A stretch of 64,000 nt of DNA from Streptomyces clavifer. Lineage in GTDB: Bacteria > Actinomycetota > Actinomycetes > Streptomycetales > Streptomycetaceae. The number at the start of each line of letters is the position of its first letter. The first letter of the stretch is position 1. A program made the translations under genes and the position numbers. Of the stretch, positions 25,900-35,162 are shown one piece after another. Location: contig BMWJ01000007.1 in the NCBI GenBank assembly GCA_014651175.1, positions 186,001-250,000 of the forward strand, written 5' to 3'. Below the pieces are notes generated by a model that made no database searches, was not told where the DNA came from, and saw only the letters and a list, made by a program, of their open reading frames with translations.

Positions 25900-28800
25900 C
25901 GCGCCTGGGTCTCCTTCAGCTCGGCCAGCAGGACCGCCGCGTCGTCCTCCGACATCGCGGCGATCATCTCCCGCAGCAGGCGATTCACCGTGGCGGCCAT
26001 CCGGCTGATCGTCGGACCGGCGAAGAAGTCGCGCACCGTGAACTTGATGTGGAAGGCGGCGTTGATCCGGTTGAGGATCTGCAGCGACTTCAGCGAGTTG
26101 CCGCCCACGGTGAAGAAGTTGTCGTCGCGGCCAGGCCGGTCGATGCGCAGCACGATCTGCCACAGCTCGGCGATCTGCTCCTCCAGCGCGGTCAGCGGCG
26201 GTTCCGACACGGTCCGCCGCGCCGCGCGGTCGTCCGCGGTGGGGGCGGGCAGACCGCGCCGGTCGAGCTTCCCGGACGCTCCCAGCGGAAGCGCGTCGAG
26301 CGCGACGTAGACGCTCGGCAGCATGTATCCCGGCAGGTACTCCTGGGCGTGCGCGGCCAGGGTCTCGACGGTGGAACGGTCACCCACCACATAGGCGACG
26401 AGCTCCGCAGCCCCCTCCTCGTCCGGCCGTGCGACGACCGCACAGTCGGCGCCGCCCTGTGAGAGGACGGCCTCCACCTCTCCGGTCTCCACCCGGCAGC
26501 CGCGGATCTTGGTCTGTTCGTCGGCCCGGCCCCGGTACATGAGCAGCCCGTCCTCGTCGAACGAGGCGAGGTCCCCGGTCCGGTACAGCCGCTCCCCCGG
26601 CGTGACCGGGTGGGGGTGGGGTACGAAGCGGTCCGCCGTGGTGCCGGGGCGGCCCAGGTATCCGCGGGCCAGCCCGCCCACCCCGGCGACGCAGAGTTCG
26701 CCGGTCACCCCGGGCGGGACCGGGCGCAGCGCCTCGTCGAGGACGAACAGGCGGTAGACGCCGATCTGCCGGCCGAGCGGGACACTTCCGTCACCTTCGA
26801 CGGCCTGTCCCTCCCATGCGGCGACCTCCGAGGTCTCCGTCTGTCCGTACAGGTTGTGGCACTCGGCGGAGAAGTGCCCGGCGAACTGTTCGAGGAGCCG
26901 CGCCGACACCGCCTCACCGGAGAGCTGGACCCAGCGCAGGGAGGGGTATTCGGCCGCGGGCGCGTGGCGCAGGTAGGCGTCCAGCATGGAGGGCACGAAG
27001 TGGGTGAAGACGGTGTTCTCGGTGGTGAGCAGCTCGCTGAGGTGGGCCACGTCCGACTCCGCGTCCGGTTCGGCGAGGAGGAGCGTGGCGCCCGCACTGA
27101 GCGGTCCGACGATCTCCCAGACGGCCACGTCGAAGATCAGGGGCGTCTTGTGCACGACCCTGTCCCCGGCGGCGAGCCCGTATCTGCGGCCCAGCCACTC
27201 CAGGCGCACGGCCGCGGTCCGGTGGTCGAGCACCACGCCCTTGGGCTGCCCGGTCGACCCGGACGTGTAGTAGACGTACGCGGTGTTCTCCATCCGCACA
27301 CCGGGATCGGCGGGGGCGTCGGCGCCGCCCTCGGTCGGCACCGTGACGAGGGGGACCTGTTGCCCGGCGAGCCGGGTCCTGTACCGCTCCTGGGTGACGA
27401 TGGTGGTGAGCCGGGCGTCACCGGCGATGAACGACACCCGCTTGTCCGGCATCCGCGGGTCGAGCGGCACCATGGCTGCGCCGGTCTTCCAGACGGCCAG
27501 CAGTGCCACGATCAGGTCGACCGAGCGTTCGACGAGGACGCCGGCGGTCCGCTCGGGGCCGAGCCCCTGGGCGATCAGCCGGTGGGCGAGGAGGTTGGCC
27601 CGCCGGTCGAGCTCCCCGTAGCCGACCGACCCGGAACCGGACTCGACGGCGGTGAGCTCCGGCCTGCTGCGGGCGATCTCCTCGAACGCCGCGTGCACGG
27701 GGCGCAGCCCTTCGTAGGTCTCGAACCCGCTGTTGATCGCCGCGACCGCGTGCTCGAGCCGGTCGGCCTGAAGCATCTCGAGTGCATCGAGCCCGGCGTC
27801 GGGGCAGGCGGCCGCGTGGGCCAGCAGCGTGGTGAAGGACTCGGCCCATCCCCGGGCGGCGCCGGCCCCGGCCTCGGCCGTGTCGTACTCGAGGACTCCG
27901 GTCCAGGTGCCGTCCGCGTGTGCGAGGCGGAACGAGACACCGGCCGCGGCACTCGTCACCCGCAGCGGCAGCTCCCTCGCCCCGGTATCGCCGTGCCGGG
28001 CCCCACCCGCCGTCCGCTCGGGGGCGGGGCCGGGCGGAACGAACTGGACGCGGAGGGGCGAGGCCTCGGAACCCCCTCCTCCGGCCAGGATCTCGGTGAG
28101 GGGCAGGTCCGCCCGTCGGCGGGCCTCCTCGAGGGTGGTGTGGGCCAACTCCAGGAGCTCGCCGAAACGCAGACCTCGCTCGATCGCGACCAGCAGGGGG
28201 ACCGTGTTGACGAAGTTCCCGACGGCGCCGCTGCCGGCGGGAACGGCACGGCTCTCGACCGGGACACCGACGAGGATCTGTTCCTCCCGTACGTAGCGGT
28301 GGAGCGTGGCCAGGAACGCCGCGAGCAGCACCGAGTCCGCCGCGGTCGCCGAGCGCCGGGCCAGCTCCTCCACGGCCACGCGGACGTCGGCCGGCACCGT
28401 GAAGGCGACCCCGCCGCGCCCGCCCGGTCCGCCGGTCCGCTGCGGACTCTCGATGCCGAAGCGGGGCACGGGCAGGCCGGTGTCCAGCCGGCTGTTCCAG
28501 TAGACGCGCTGCCGCTCGGAGGAGTCGGTGGTGAGCGGGGCGCGCCTCGGGTCGGGGGCGGACGCCTCGGGCAGGGCCCCGCCCGCGCACAGCGTGCGGA
28601 ACTCGTGCCACAGAACGGTCATCGACGACTCGTCGCAGACCGCCCGCGGGGCGGCCAGCGTGAGCAGGGTGGCGTCCCGGCCGATCCGTATCCGGCAGCC
28701 GCGCAGGAGCGGGCCCGCGGTGAGGTCCCACGTCGCCCCGGCGTGCGCCTCGGCGCTTTCCAGGGCCGCCTCCTCCGTTTCGGCGTCCTCCGCCCGGGCC

Positions 28801-29027
28801 CGGACCGCAGGCAGGTCGCCGTCGGCGCGGAGGGCGGGGTGGCGGCCCATCAGCAGGTGGAGCGCGTGGTCGACGTCTTCGACCGGTACCGCACGCGCGA
28901 GCCGTACGGCGCGGGCGACCGTGCCCTCGGAGGCCGCGGCCGGACTCCAGCCGGGCAGTGTGCGGGGTTCCTGCCGCGTCGCGGCTGCCGACCCGCGTGT
29001 CTGACGATGGTCCAGGTCCACGGACAC
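25896..29027 (-). CDS. NRPS: degenerate C-A-T, serine-like A domain
   Basis: A 1043-residue NRPS. The N-terminal condensation-like domain (about 25-425) lacks the HHxxxDG motif: the matching position reads APRAVCDE, so both histidines are gone and it should not catalyse peptide bonds. The adenylation domain (about 445-940) reads DVWHQSLEVK by eye, close to serine codes (DVWHFSLVDK) but not identical; core A5 is YGQTE instead of YGPTE. The carrier has DDNFFTVGGNSLKSLQ. I chose the GTG at 29027 with GGAG 6 bases upstream. The preceding NRPS ends in an intact extra C domain, which could supply the missing condensation activity in trans. Confidence 0.9.
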   Translation of the reverse strand: MSVDLDHRQTRGSAAATRQEPRTLPGWSPAAASEGTVARAVRLARAVPVEDVDHALHLLMGRHPALRADGDLPAVRARAEDAETEEAALESAEAHAGATWDLTAGPLLRGCRIRIGRDATLLTLAAPRAVCDESSMTVLWHEFRTLCAGGALPEASAPDPRRAPLTTDSSERQRVYWNSRLDTGLPVPRFGIESPQRTGGPGGRGGVAFTVPADVRVAVEELARRSATAADSVLLAAFLATLHRYVREEQILVGVPVESRAVPAGSGAVGNFVNTVPLLVAIERGLRFGELLELAHTTLEEARRRADLPLTEILAGGGGSEASPLRVQFVPPGPAPERTAGGARHGDTGARELPLRVTSAAAGVSFRLAHADGTWTGVLEYDTAEAGAGAARGWAESFTTLLAHAAACPDAGLDALEMLQADRLEHAVAAINSGFETYEGLRPVHAAFEEIARSRPELTAVESGSGSVGYGELDRRANLLAHRLIAQGLGPERTAGVLVERSVDLIVALLAVWKTGAAMVPLDPRMPDKRVSFIAGDARLTTIVTQERYRTRLAGQQVPLVTVPTEGGADAPADPGVRMENTAYVYYTSGSTGQPKGVVLDHRTAAVRLEWLGRRYGLAAGDRVVHKTPLIFDVAVWEIVGPLSAGATLLLAEPDAESDVAHLSELLTTENTVFTHFVPSMLDAYLRHAPAAEYPSLRWVQLSGEAVSARLLEQFAGHFSAECHNLYGQTETSEVAAWEGQAVEGDGSVPLGRQIGVYRLFVLDEALRPVPPGVTGELCVAGVGGLARGYLGRPGTTADRFVPHPHPVTPGERLYRTGDLASFDEDGLLMYRGRADEQTKIRGCRVETGEVEAVLSQGGADCAVVARPDEEGAAELVAYVVGDRSTVETLAAHAQEYLPGYMLPSVYVALDALPLGASGKLDRRGLPAPTADDRAARRTVSEPPLTALEEQIAELWQIVLRIDRPGRDDNFFTVGGNSLKSLQILNRINAAFHIKFTVRDFFAGPTISRMAATVNRLLREMIAAMSEDDAAVLLAELKETQAR

Positions 29028-29080
29028 CTTGTACTCCAGCTCTGTCGTAGTTGGCCGGACGGAACGCCCGACGTGTGCCG

Positions 29081-30307
29081 TCAGCGGCGGGTGAGCGCCA
29101 GCGGGACCGTCCGGTAGCCGCGGAAGAAGTTCGATTCCAGGCGCTGGGGCACTCCGGCGAGCTCGGCGTCGGCCACCTGCTCGCACAGGGCCGTGACGAT
29201 CGCCTCGACCTCGATCCGTGCCAGCACCGCGGCGATGCAGTAGTGCGCGCCGTGCCCGAACGCCAGGTGCCCACTGCCCTTGCGGTCGAAGCGCAGTTCC
29301 TCGGGCCCGTCGAAGACGTCCTCGTCCCGGTTGGCCGACCGCAGCCAGAGGGTGACGTACTCGCCCCGGCGCAGGGTGACGCCGCCGATCTCGGTGTCCT
29401 CCAGCAGGACCCGCATCACGTGGCTGACCGGGGCCTCGAAGCGGAGCAGTTCCTCGGTGGCGCCGGCCACGTCGGTGGAGCCCTCGCGCAGCCCCTGCCA
29501 TGCCTCCCGATGGGTGACCATGGTCAGCGCGGCGGCGCCCGAGGTGTGCCGGGTGGTCTCGTTCCCGCCGGCGATCAAGTCGTGACAGTTCATCACGGCG
29601 ATCTCGCGGTCCATCGGCCTGCCGTACATGGTGGCGTTGGCCAGCACGGTCGCCACGTCTTCGCCCGGGTTGCGGCGCTTCTCCTGGATGAGGTGGTCGC
29701 TGTAGCTGAAAAGCTCGGCGTGCGCGGCGAGTTGGGAGTTCGAGGTGGCATAGCCCGAGCCGCTGAACGCCGACCTGGTGAGCCGCAGGACGTGGTCGCG
29801 GTCGCTCTCCGGGACGCCGAGCAGTTCGCAGATGACGATGGCCGGCAGCGGAGCGGCGACCGCGTCGACGAAGTCCGCGGACTTCTCGTCGAGCGCCCGG
29901 GCGACCAGGGTCCGGGCGATGTCGAGCGTGCTGTCCTTCAGCTTCCGCATGAGGCGCGGGGTGAAGGCGGCGGCGAGCGCCCGTCGCATCTCGGCGTGCG
30001 CGGGATTGTCCGTCACCAGCAGGGACATGCCACCGGCCGCCGGGCCGGCCAGGGTGTCCGACTCCTTCTCGCCGAGGTGCATGCCCATCTCGGACGAGAA
30101 CGCGTCGCCCTGCCGGTAGACCTCCTCGATGTGCCGGTAGCGGGTCACGGCCCAGTGGTCCCGCAGACCGTGGGAGCGTACGGGTTTCCCGTAGGCGCGA
30201 AGCGTGCGCCACACCTGTTCGGGGAGCTCGCTCGCATAGAGCTTCTCGTCGGTCAGGTCGACCTCCAGGGCCCGTTCGAGGATGTCGTAGTCGCTGTCGT
30301 CCGCCAC
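29081..30307 (-). CDS. Cytochrome P450
   Basis: A 408-residue soluble bacterial P450. The I-helix shows LIAGGNETTRH (oxygen-activation groove) and the K-helix ATEELLRF; the heme loop is LAFGHGAHYCIAAVLAR with the cysteine ligand, where the usual Gly after C-I is Ala. The GTG at 30307 has GGAG 8 bases upstream; the longer open frame is a shadow of the PhyH gene. It lies 23 bases after that PhyH gene and 53 before the NRPS. It probably hydroxylates an amino acid or the peptide; the site cannot be told. Confidence 0.9.
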   Translation of the reverse strand: MADDSDYDILERALEVDLTDEKLYASELPEQVWRTLRAYGKPVRSHGLRDHWAVTRYRHIEEVYRQGDAFSSEMGMHLGEKESDTLAGPAAGGMSLLVTDNPAHAEMRRALAAAFTPRLMRKLKDSTLDIARTLVARALDEKSADFVDAVAAPLPAIVICELLGVPESDRDHVLRLTRSAFSGSGYATSNSQLAAHAELFSYSDHLIQEKRRNPGEDVATVLANATMYGRPMDREIAVMNCHDLIAGGNETTRHTSGAAALTMVTHREAWQGLREGSTDVAGATEELLRFEAPVSHVMRVLLEDTEIGGVTLRRGEYVTLWLRSANRDEDVFDGPEELRFDRKGSGHLAFGHGAHYCIAAVLARIEVEAIVTALCEQVADAELAGVPQRLESNFFRGYRTVPLALTRR

Positions 30308-30330
30308 TGGCGTCTCTCCGTTCCCGGTGC

Positions 30331-31134
30331 TCAGCGCGCGACGGGCGCGGAGAAGGGACGGGTGAGCACTTCCAGGGGGCTCGGGTCCCGGTTGGCGAGC
30401 CACTCGGGGCGGGGGTCGGGTACCGGCCGCAGCGGATTGTGCACACTGTTGTAGCGGATGAAGATCACTGTGCGCGGGTGGCCGGACAGGTTGGGCGGGG
30501 AGCAGTGCAGCAGCCGGCCGTCGAAGACGCACACCGTTCCCGGCTTGCCTCGGACCGATTCCAGGCCGTAGGTGTCCGCGAGGTCACCCAGCGCCTCCGG
30601 GGTGATCTTGTGGCGGAAGTCGGCGTTGAGCGTGTTCTCCCAGCCGCCCCGCACGGTCCTCGTCTCCTCGTCGAGCGAGAGCCGGTGCGAGCCCGGCATG
30701 ACGAAGACCGGCCCGTTGAACTCGTTGACCTCGTCGAGGAAGACGGCGACGTTGAGGGCCCTCGGCTCGGCCATGCCGTCGTCGCGCTCCCAGTAGAGGT
30801 AGTCCTGGTGCCATTCCCAGACGTCGCCCACGAAGGGGGCCTTGGGGTTGAGCTGCGTCTGGTGGATGTAGACGTCGCCGTCTAGGAGGGTGCGCGCGGG
30901 CTCGAGGGTGCGGGCGTCGCGGGTGAACCGCTCGAAGGCGTCGCTGTGGTGGTGGACGGCGTAGACCGACCTCACCTGGGTGCCGTCGCTCTCCATGATG
31001 CGTTGCGGGATGTCCAGTCCGGCGAGCCTGCGGGCCTCGGAGAGCAGGAGGTCGGTCTCGGCCGCGTCGAAGCGGCCGGGCAGCAGGAGGTAGCCGCGTT
31101 CCCTGTAGGTGTCCACGTCCTGGGAGGTCAGCAC
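30331..31134 (-). CDS. PhyH-family Fe(II)/2-oxoglutarate dioxygenase
   Basis: A 267-residue phytanoyl-CoA dioxygenase-like enzyme. Iron ligands: His and Asp in VWEWHQDYLYWE and the distal His in GRLLHCSPPN; the 2-oxoglutarate arginine fits TVIFIRYN. MPGSHRLSL is a family signature. The GTG at 31134 has AAAGGCGG upstream and overlaps the NRPS end by 7 bases, so it is translated with it. It is a paralogue of the PhyH gene at 36263 (both open with LTS-Q-V-TY and share WHQD). Most cluster enzymes of this type hydroxylate free or carrier-bound amino acids. Confidence 0.88.
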   Translation of the reverse strand: MLTSQDVDTYRERGYLLLPGRFDAAETDLLLSEARRLAGLDIPQRIMESDGTQVRSVYAVHHHSDAFERFTRDARTLEPARTLLDGDVYIHQTQLNPKAPFVGDVWEWHQDYLYWERDDGMAEPRALNVAVFLDEVNEFNGPVFVMPGSHRLSLDEETRTVRGGWENTLNADFRHKITPEALGDLADTYGLESVRGKPGTVCVFDGRLLHCSPPNLSGHPRTVIFIRYNSVHNPLRPVPDPRPEWLANRDPSPLEVLTRPFSAPVAR

Positions 31135-34100
31135 GTCGGCCGCCTTTCGCCGGTGGCTGGGTGGGTGGGTCGGCCGGGGGACACGTCGTCCAGCAGCCGG
31201 TCGGGGGTCTCGCCGGAGCGGCCGGGCGCCTCCCGCAGGAGGTGCGTCAGCAGCTCCGCGAAGCGGTTCACGGTCGACTCGTCGAAGATGTCCAGGGGAA
31301 AACTGATGGAGCCCTCGAGTCCCGTGGGCGCGTCGTCGGGCCCGAACGTCTCGGCGACGTCGAAGCAGAGGTCGAACTTGGCGATGCCGGTGTCGACCTT
31401 CTGGAACGTCGTGCCGAGGCCGGCCAGGACGGGCGGCAGGGCCGGCCGCACCTGGAAGGCGAGCATGACCTGGACGAGCGGCGCGTGGGCCAGGTTCCTG
31501 ACCGGGCTCACCACGTCGACGACCTGTTCGAAGGGGAGTTCCTGATGGGCGAAGGCCGCGAGGTCGGTCTGCCTGGCCCGCTCGACCAGCGCGTCGAAGC
31601 TCGGGGCGCCGTCCGTGCGCACCCGCAGCACGACGGTGTTGGCGAAGAAGCCGACCATGTCGTCGAGGGCTCGGTCGGAACGGCCCGCGACCACCGCGCC
31701 GACGGCGATGTCGGGGCCCGCGCCGAGCTTGTCCAGGAGTGCGGTCACCGCCGCGTGCACCACGGTGAACACGGTGGTGCGGCGGCTCCTGGCGAAGGCC
31801 GCGAGCCGGGCATGGGCGTCGGCCGGCAGGGCGAGCGGGACGGCGCCTCCCCGTACGCTTCGGACGCCGGGCCTCGGCCGGTCGGTGGGTACGGCGATGA
31901 CCTCGGGGATGCCCGCGAGTGCCGTCGCCCAGTAGGCGGACTGACGTTTGACCAGGCTGTAGGGGTCCCGGTCCGGGTCGAGCAGCTCGCGCTGCCAGAG
32001 CGCGTAGTCGGCGTACTGCACCGCGAGCGGAGCCGGCGCGGCGGCCGGTTCCGACCGCCCGGTACGGGAGTTGAAGGCGGCGGCCAGGTCCCGCCAGAAC
32101 GGGGCGATGGACGCCCCGTCGCACGCCACGTGGTGCACGACCACGAGCAGGACGTGGGTCTCGTCCGGCAGGTCCGTGACGCGCAGCAGGCGGGCCCGGA
32201 TCGGCAGGTCCCCGGCCAGGTCGAAGGGCTGTGCGAGCGTCTCCCGCAGGGCGGACTGCAGCCCGCCCACGGTGACGTCGCTCAGCGGCAGGCCGATCCC
32301 GCCCTCCGCCGGATCGGTGACCTCCTGCCGGGGCTCGCCCTCAGCGGTCACGGTCAGCACGGTGCGCAGTGCCTCGTGGCGCGCGACCACGTCGTTCAGC
32401 GCCGCGTCGAGGGCCTGGCGGTCGAGCCGTCCGGTCAGGCGCAGGGCGAACGGTTCGTTGTAGCGGGGACCGGGGCCCTCCAACTGGTCGACCAGCCAGA
32501 GGTTCTGCTGGGCGTAGGAAGCCCTCACCTCCGCCGGTCTGGGCACCGCGCGGTGCAGCTCGGGACGTTCCTCGCCCGCGGCGGTGAGCGACTTGGCCCA
32601 CTCGGACACGGTCGGGCACCGCAGGATGACGTCGACGCCCAGGGCGAGACCGAGGTCCACGCGGACCCGGGCGGCGAGTTCCGAGCCGAGCAGGGAATTG
32701 CCGCCTAGTTCGAAGAAGTTGTCGTCCACCCCGACCTGACCGCACTGGAGCACCTGCTCCGCGATCCGGCACAGGGCGTGCTCCTGCTCCGTCTCGGGCA
32801 GCCTGCTGGACACCACGTGCGGGGCCGGGAGCCCGAGGCGGTCGAGTTTGCCGTTGGAGTTCACCGGCAGCGCGTCCAGCAGGGTGAAGGTGGCGGGGAT
32901 CATCGGAGAGGGTACGGTGCGGGCGAGCAATGCCCGGGTGGCGGCGACGACGTCGACGGCGCCGGGAGCGGGCACCAGATAGGCGTCGAGTCGCTGCCGG
33001 CTGCCCGTGCCCGCCGCGACCACCGCCGCGTCCAGGACCTGCGGCGTCTGCCGGATCGCCGCCTCCACCTCACCCAGTTCCACGCGCATGCCACGGATCT
33101 TGAGCTGGTGGTCGGTGCGGCCGAGGAATTCGAGGTGGCTGTCGGCCCGCCACCGGACCACGTCGCCGCTGCGGTACATGCGGCTGCCCGGCGGTCCGAA
33201 CGGGTTGGGCAGGAAGCGCCCGGCGGTCTGGGCCGGGCGGCGGTGGTAGCCGCGGGCCAGGCAGATGCCCGCGATGTACAGCTCACCGGGAACGCCGGGC
33301 GGCACCAGGGCCAGGTTCTCGTCGAGGACGTGGAGCCGGGTGTTCCACACGGCCCCGCCGATGGGAGTCGGCTCCGGCCAGTCGGCCACGTCGTCGGGCA
33401 TCAGGAGGGCGGTGGCCGCGTGGGTCTCCGTGGGGCCGTAGAGGTTGTAGAGGCGCCGGGGCAGCGCGGCGTGGAAGTTCCTGGCGGTCTCGCTCAGGAC
33501 CAGGGGTTCGCCGCCCTGGGCGATCTGCCGCAGTTCCGGCAGGTCGACGCCCTGGGCCACGGCGGCCCGGTACATGGCCTCGATCATCACCGTGGGCGCG
33601 TACAGGTCGGTTATCCCGTGCTCCCTGAGCCAGTGCACGAACTCCGCCGGGTCGCGGCGCAGTTCCTCCGGCGGGACGACCAGGGTGCCGCCGGCGAGCA
33701 GTGTGCCGAGGAACTCCTGGATGGTCGGGTCGAAGCCGAGCGCCGCGAAGTGGGCGGTGATGTGGCCGGGGCCCGCCGGCAGGTGGTGCATGTTCCAGGC
33801 GATGAGGTTGACGATCGCCTCGGCGCCCATCGAGATGCCCTTGGGCGTGCCGGTCGAGCCGGACGTGTAGAGGAGGTAGACGGGGCTGTCGCCGGTGAGT
33901 CCGGCGACCTGCGGTGCGGTGTCGGGCTGCCGGTCGATGTCCGGGCTGGTGTCGACCTCGAGGCAGGCCGCGGCCGGTATGTCCTCGGGCACGAGGCGCC
34001 GGGTAGCGGAGTCGGTGACGACCAGGGCGGGGGCGGCGTCGGCGAGCATGGTCCGCAGCCGTGCCTCCGGGAGCCCGGGGTCGGCCGGCATGTAGACCGC

Positions 34101-35093
34101 CCCCGCCTTCAGTACGGCGAGGAACGCGATGATCAATTGGTCGGAACGGGGCAGCAGCACGGCCACGACCTGCTCCGGGCCCGCGCCGCGGGCGGCGAGC
34201 GTCCTCGCGAGCCGGTTGGCCCGCGCATTCAGCTCCGCGTAGGTCCAGGTCGCCCGGTCGCAGCGGACCGCCATGGCGCCGGGGGTCCGCTCGACCTGCT
34301 CCTCGAACCACTCGCCGAAGGTGGTGTCGGGCAGTTCTCTGGACGTGTCGTTGACGGTGTGCAGCAGGTAGTCGCGCTGGTCGTCGTCGAGGATGTCGAG
34401 CCGGTGCACCGGTTCGTCGGGATCGGCGAGGGCCGCGGTGAGCAACTGGTCGAGGTTGCGCAGGAACCGGTGGGCGGTGGTGGGCTCGAAGAGCCGGCGG
34501 GCGTAGTGCAGGCGGGCAGGGCCCTCCTCGCTGATGCCGAACCACAGCTCCGCCGCGGTGGGGGGCACCGTGTCCGTGGTGGAGACGCCCACCTGGAAGA
34601 GGGGCCGGCCCGGTGCGGATCTGGCCCTGTTGACCGCGTCCCGGACCTCGTCGAAGGCGACGGCGGAGTGCTGTCGTGCCTCGGCCCGGCGGGCTCCCAC
34701 CCGTGCCACCAGCTCGCGGAAGGACGGTCGGCCGGAGACGTCGATCCGGAGAACTGCGCGCCCCTCTCCGACGGCACGGCCTCCGGTGGCCCCGTCTCCG
34801 GTGTTCGTCACCGCCAGCGGTATGTCGGTGCCGGCGCCGAGACGGTGGACCAGCGCGGCGACGGCGGCCTCGTGGACGGCGGCGACCGGCACGCCCGCGG
34901 AGCGGGCGAGCTCGGCGGCGACCGCCCCCGTCCGCGGATCCGGCGCGTGCTCCGCACACGCGAGGACGCCGTCGGGCACCGCGGGGTGCGGCCGGTCGGT
35001 GGGCAGGTCGTGCTGCTCCGCGAGACCGGCGAAGGTCGTGAGCCAGTAGTCGAGCGAGGCCGCTTGTGCCGGTGCGGTGGGGTTGCCGTTCAT
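31128..35093 (-). CDS. NRPS: half C-A-T-C
   Basis: A 1321-residue NRPS. The protein begins with only the C-terminal lobe of a condensation domain (about residues 15-235, opening LDYWLTTFAGLAEQHDLP); the N-lobe with HHxxxDG is absent. Then come adenylation (about 260-760), carrier (DDNFFELGGNSLLGSE) and a complete second condensation domain (about 865-1300, VVHHVACDGAS). The A code read by eye is DPQLAGLAAK; Gln at the third position and the surrounding sequence recall the proline/imino-acid type, so piperazate is a possibility, but I cannot assign it. The C-terminal C domain has no following A domain and probably acts on a carrier of another protein, such as the next NRPS. Confidence 0.92.
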   Translation of the reverse strand: MNGNPTAPAQAASLDYWLTTFAGLAEQHDLPTDRPHPAVPDGVLACAEHAPDPRTGAVAAELARSAGVPVAAVHEAAVAALVHRLGAGTDIPLAVTNTGDGATGGRAVGEGRAVLRIDVSGRPSFRELVARVGARRAEARQHSAVAFDEVRDAVNRARSAPGRPLFQVGVSTTDTVPPTAAELWFGISEEGPARLHYARRLFEPTTAHRFLRNLDQLLTAALADPDEPVHRLDILDDDQRDYLLHTVNDTSRELPDTTFGEWFEEQVERTPGAMAVRCDRATWTYAELNARANRLARTLAARGAGPEQVVAVLLPRSDQLIIAFLAVLKAGAVYMPADPGLPEARLRTMLADAAPALVVTDSATRRLVPEDIPAAACLEVDTSPDIDRQPDTAPQVAGLTGDSPVYLLYTSGSTGTPKGISMGAEAIVNLIAWNMHHLPAGPGHITAHFAALGFDPTIQEFLGTLLAGGTLVVPPEELRRDPAEFVHWLREHGITDLYAPTVMIEAMYRAAVAQGVDLPELRQIAQGGEPLVLSETARNFHAALPRRLYNLYGPTETHAATALLMPDDVADWPEPTPIGGAVWNTRLHVLDENLALVPPGVPGELYIAGICLARGYHRRPAQTAGRFLPNPFGPPGSRMYRSGDVVRWRADSHLEFLGRTDHQLKIRGMRVELGEVEAAIRQTPQVLDAAVVAAGTGSRQRLDAYLVPAPGAVDVVAATRALLARTVPSPMIPATFTLLDALPVNSNGKLDRLGLPAPHVVSSRLPETEQEHALCRIAEQVLQCGQVGVDDNFFELGGNSLLGSELAARVRVDLGLALGVDVILRCPTVSEWAKSLTAAGEERPELHRAVPRPAEVRASYAQQNLWLVDQLEGPGPRYNEPFALRLTGRLDRQALDAALNDVVARHEALRTVLTVTAEGEPRQEVTDPAEGGIGLPLSDVTVGGLQSALRETLAQPFDLAGDLPIRARLLRVTDLPDETHVLLVVVHHVACDGASIAPFWRDLAAAFNSRTGRSEPAAAPAPLAVQYADYALWQRELLDPDRDPYSLVKRQSAYWATALAGIPEVIAVPTDRPRPGVRSVRGGAVPLALPADAHARLAAFARSRRTTVFTVVHAAVTALLDKLGAGPDIAVGAVVAGRSDRALDDMVGFFANTVVLRVRTDGAPSFDALVERARQTDLAAFAHQELPFEQVVDVVSPVRNLAHAPLVQVMLAFQVRPALPPVLAGLGTTFQKVDTGIAKFDLCFDVAETFGPDDAPTGLEGSISFPLDIFDESTVNRFAELLTHLLREAPGRSGETPDRLLDDVSPGRPTHPATGERRPTC

Positions 35094-35162
35094 CAGTACT
35101 CTCCACGTGTCCGCAGGGATTCCGGCAGCCGGCCGGTGGGCCGGTACCCGGGCCGGCAGTGC

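Noticed and set aside
25896-29027. Assigning serine firmly to this A domain
   Set aside because: The code DVWHQSLEVK agrees with serine codes only in part and core A5 is YGQTE, so only serine-like is justified.
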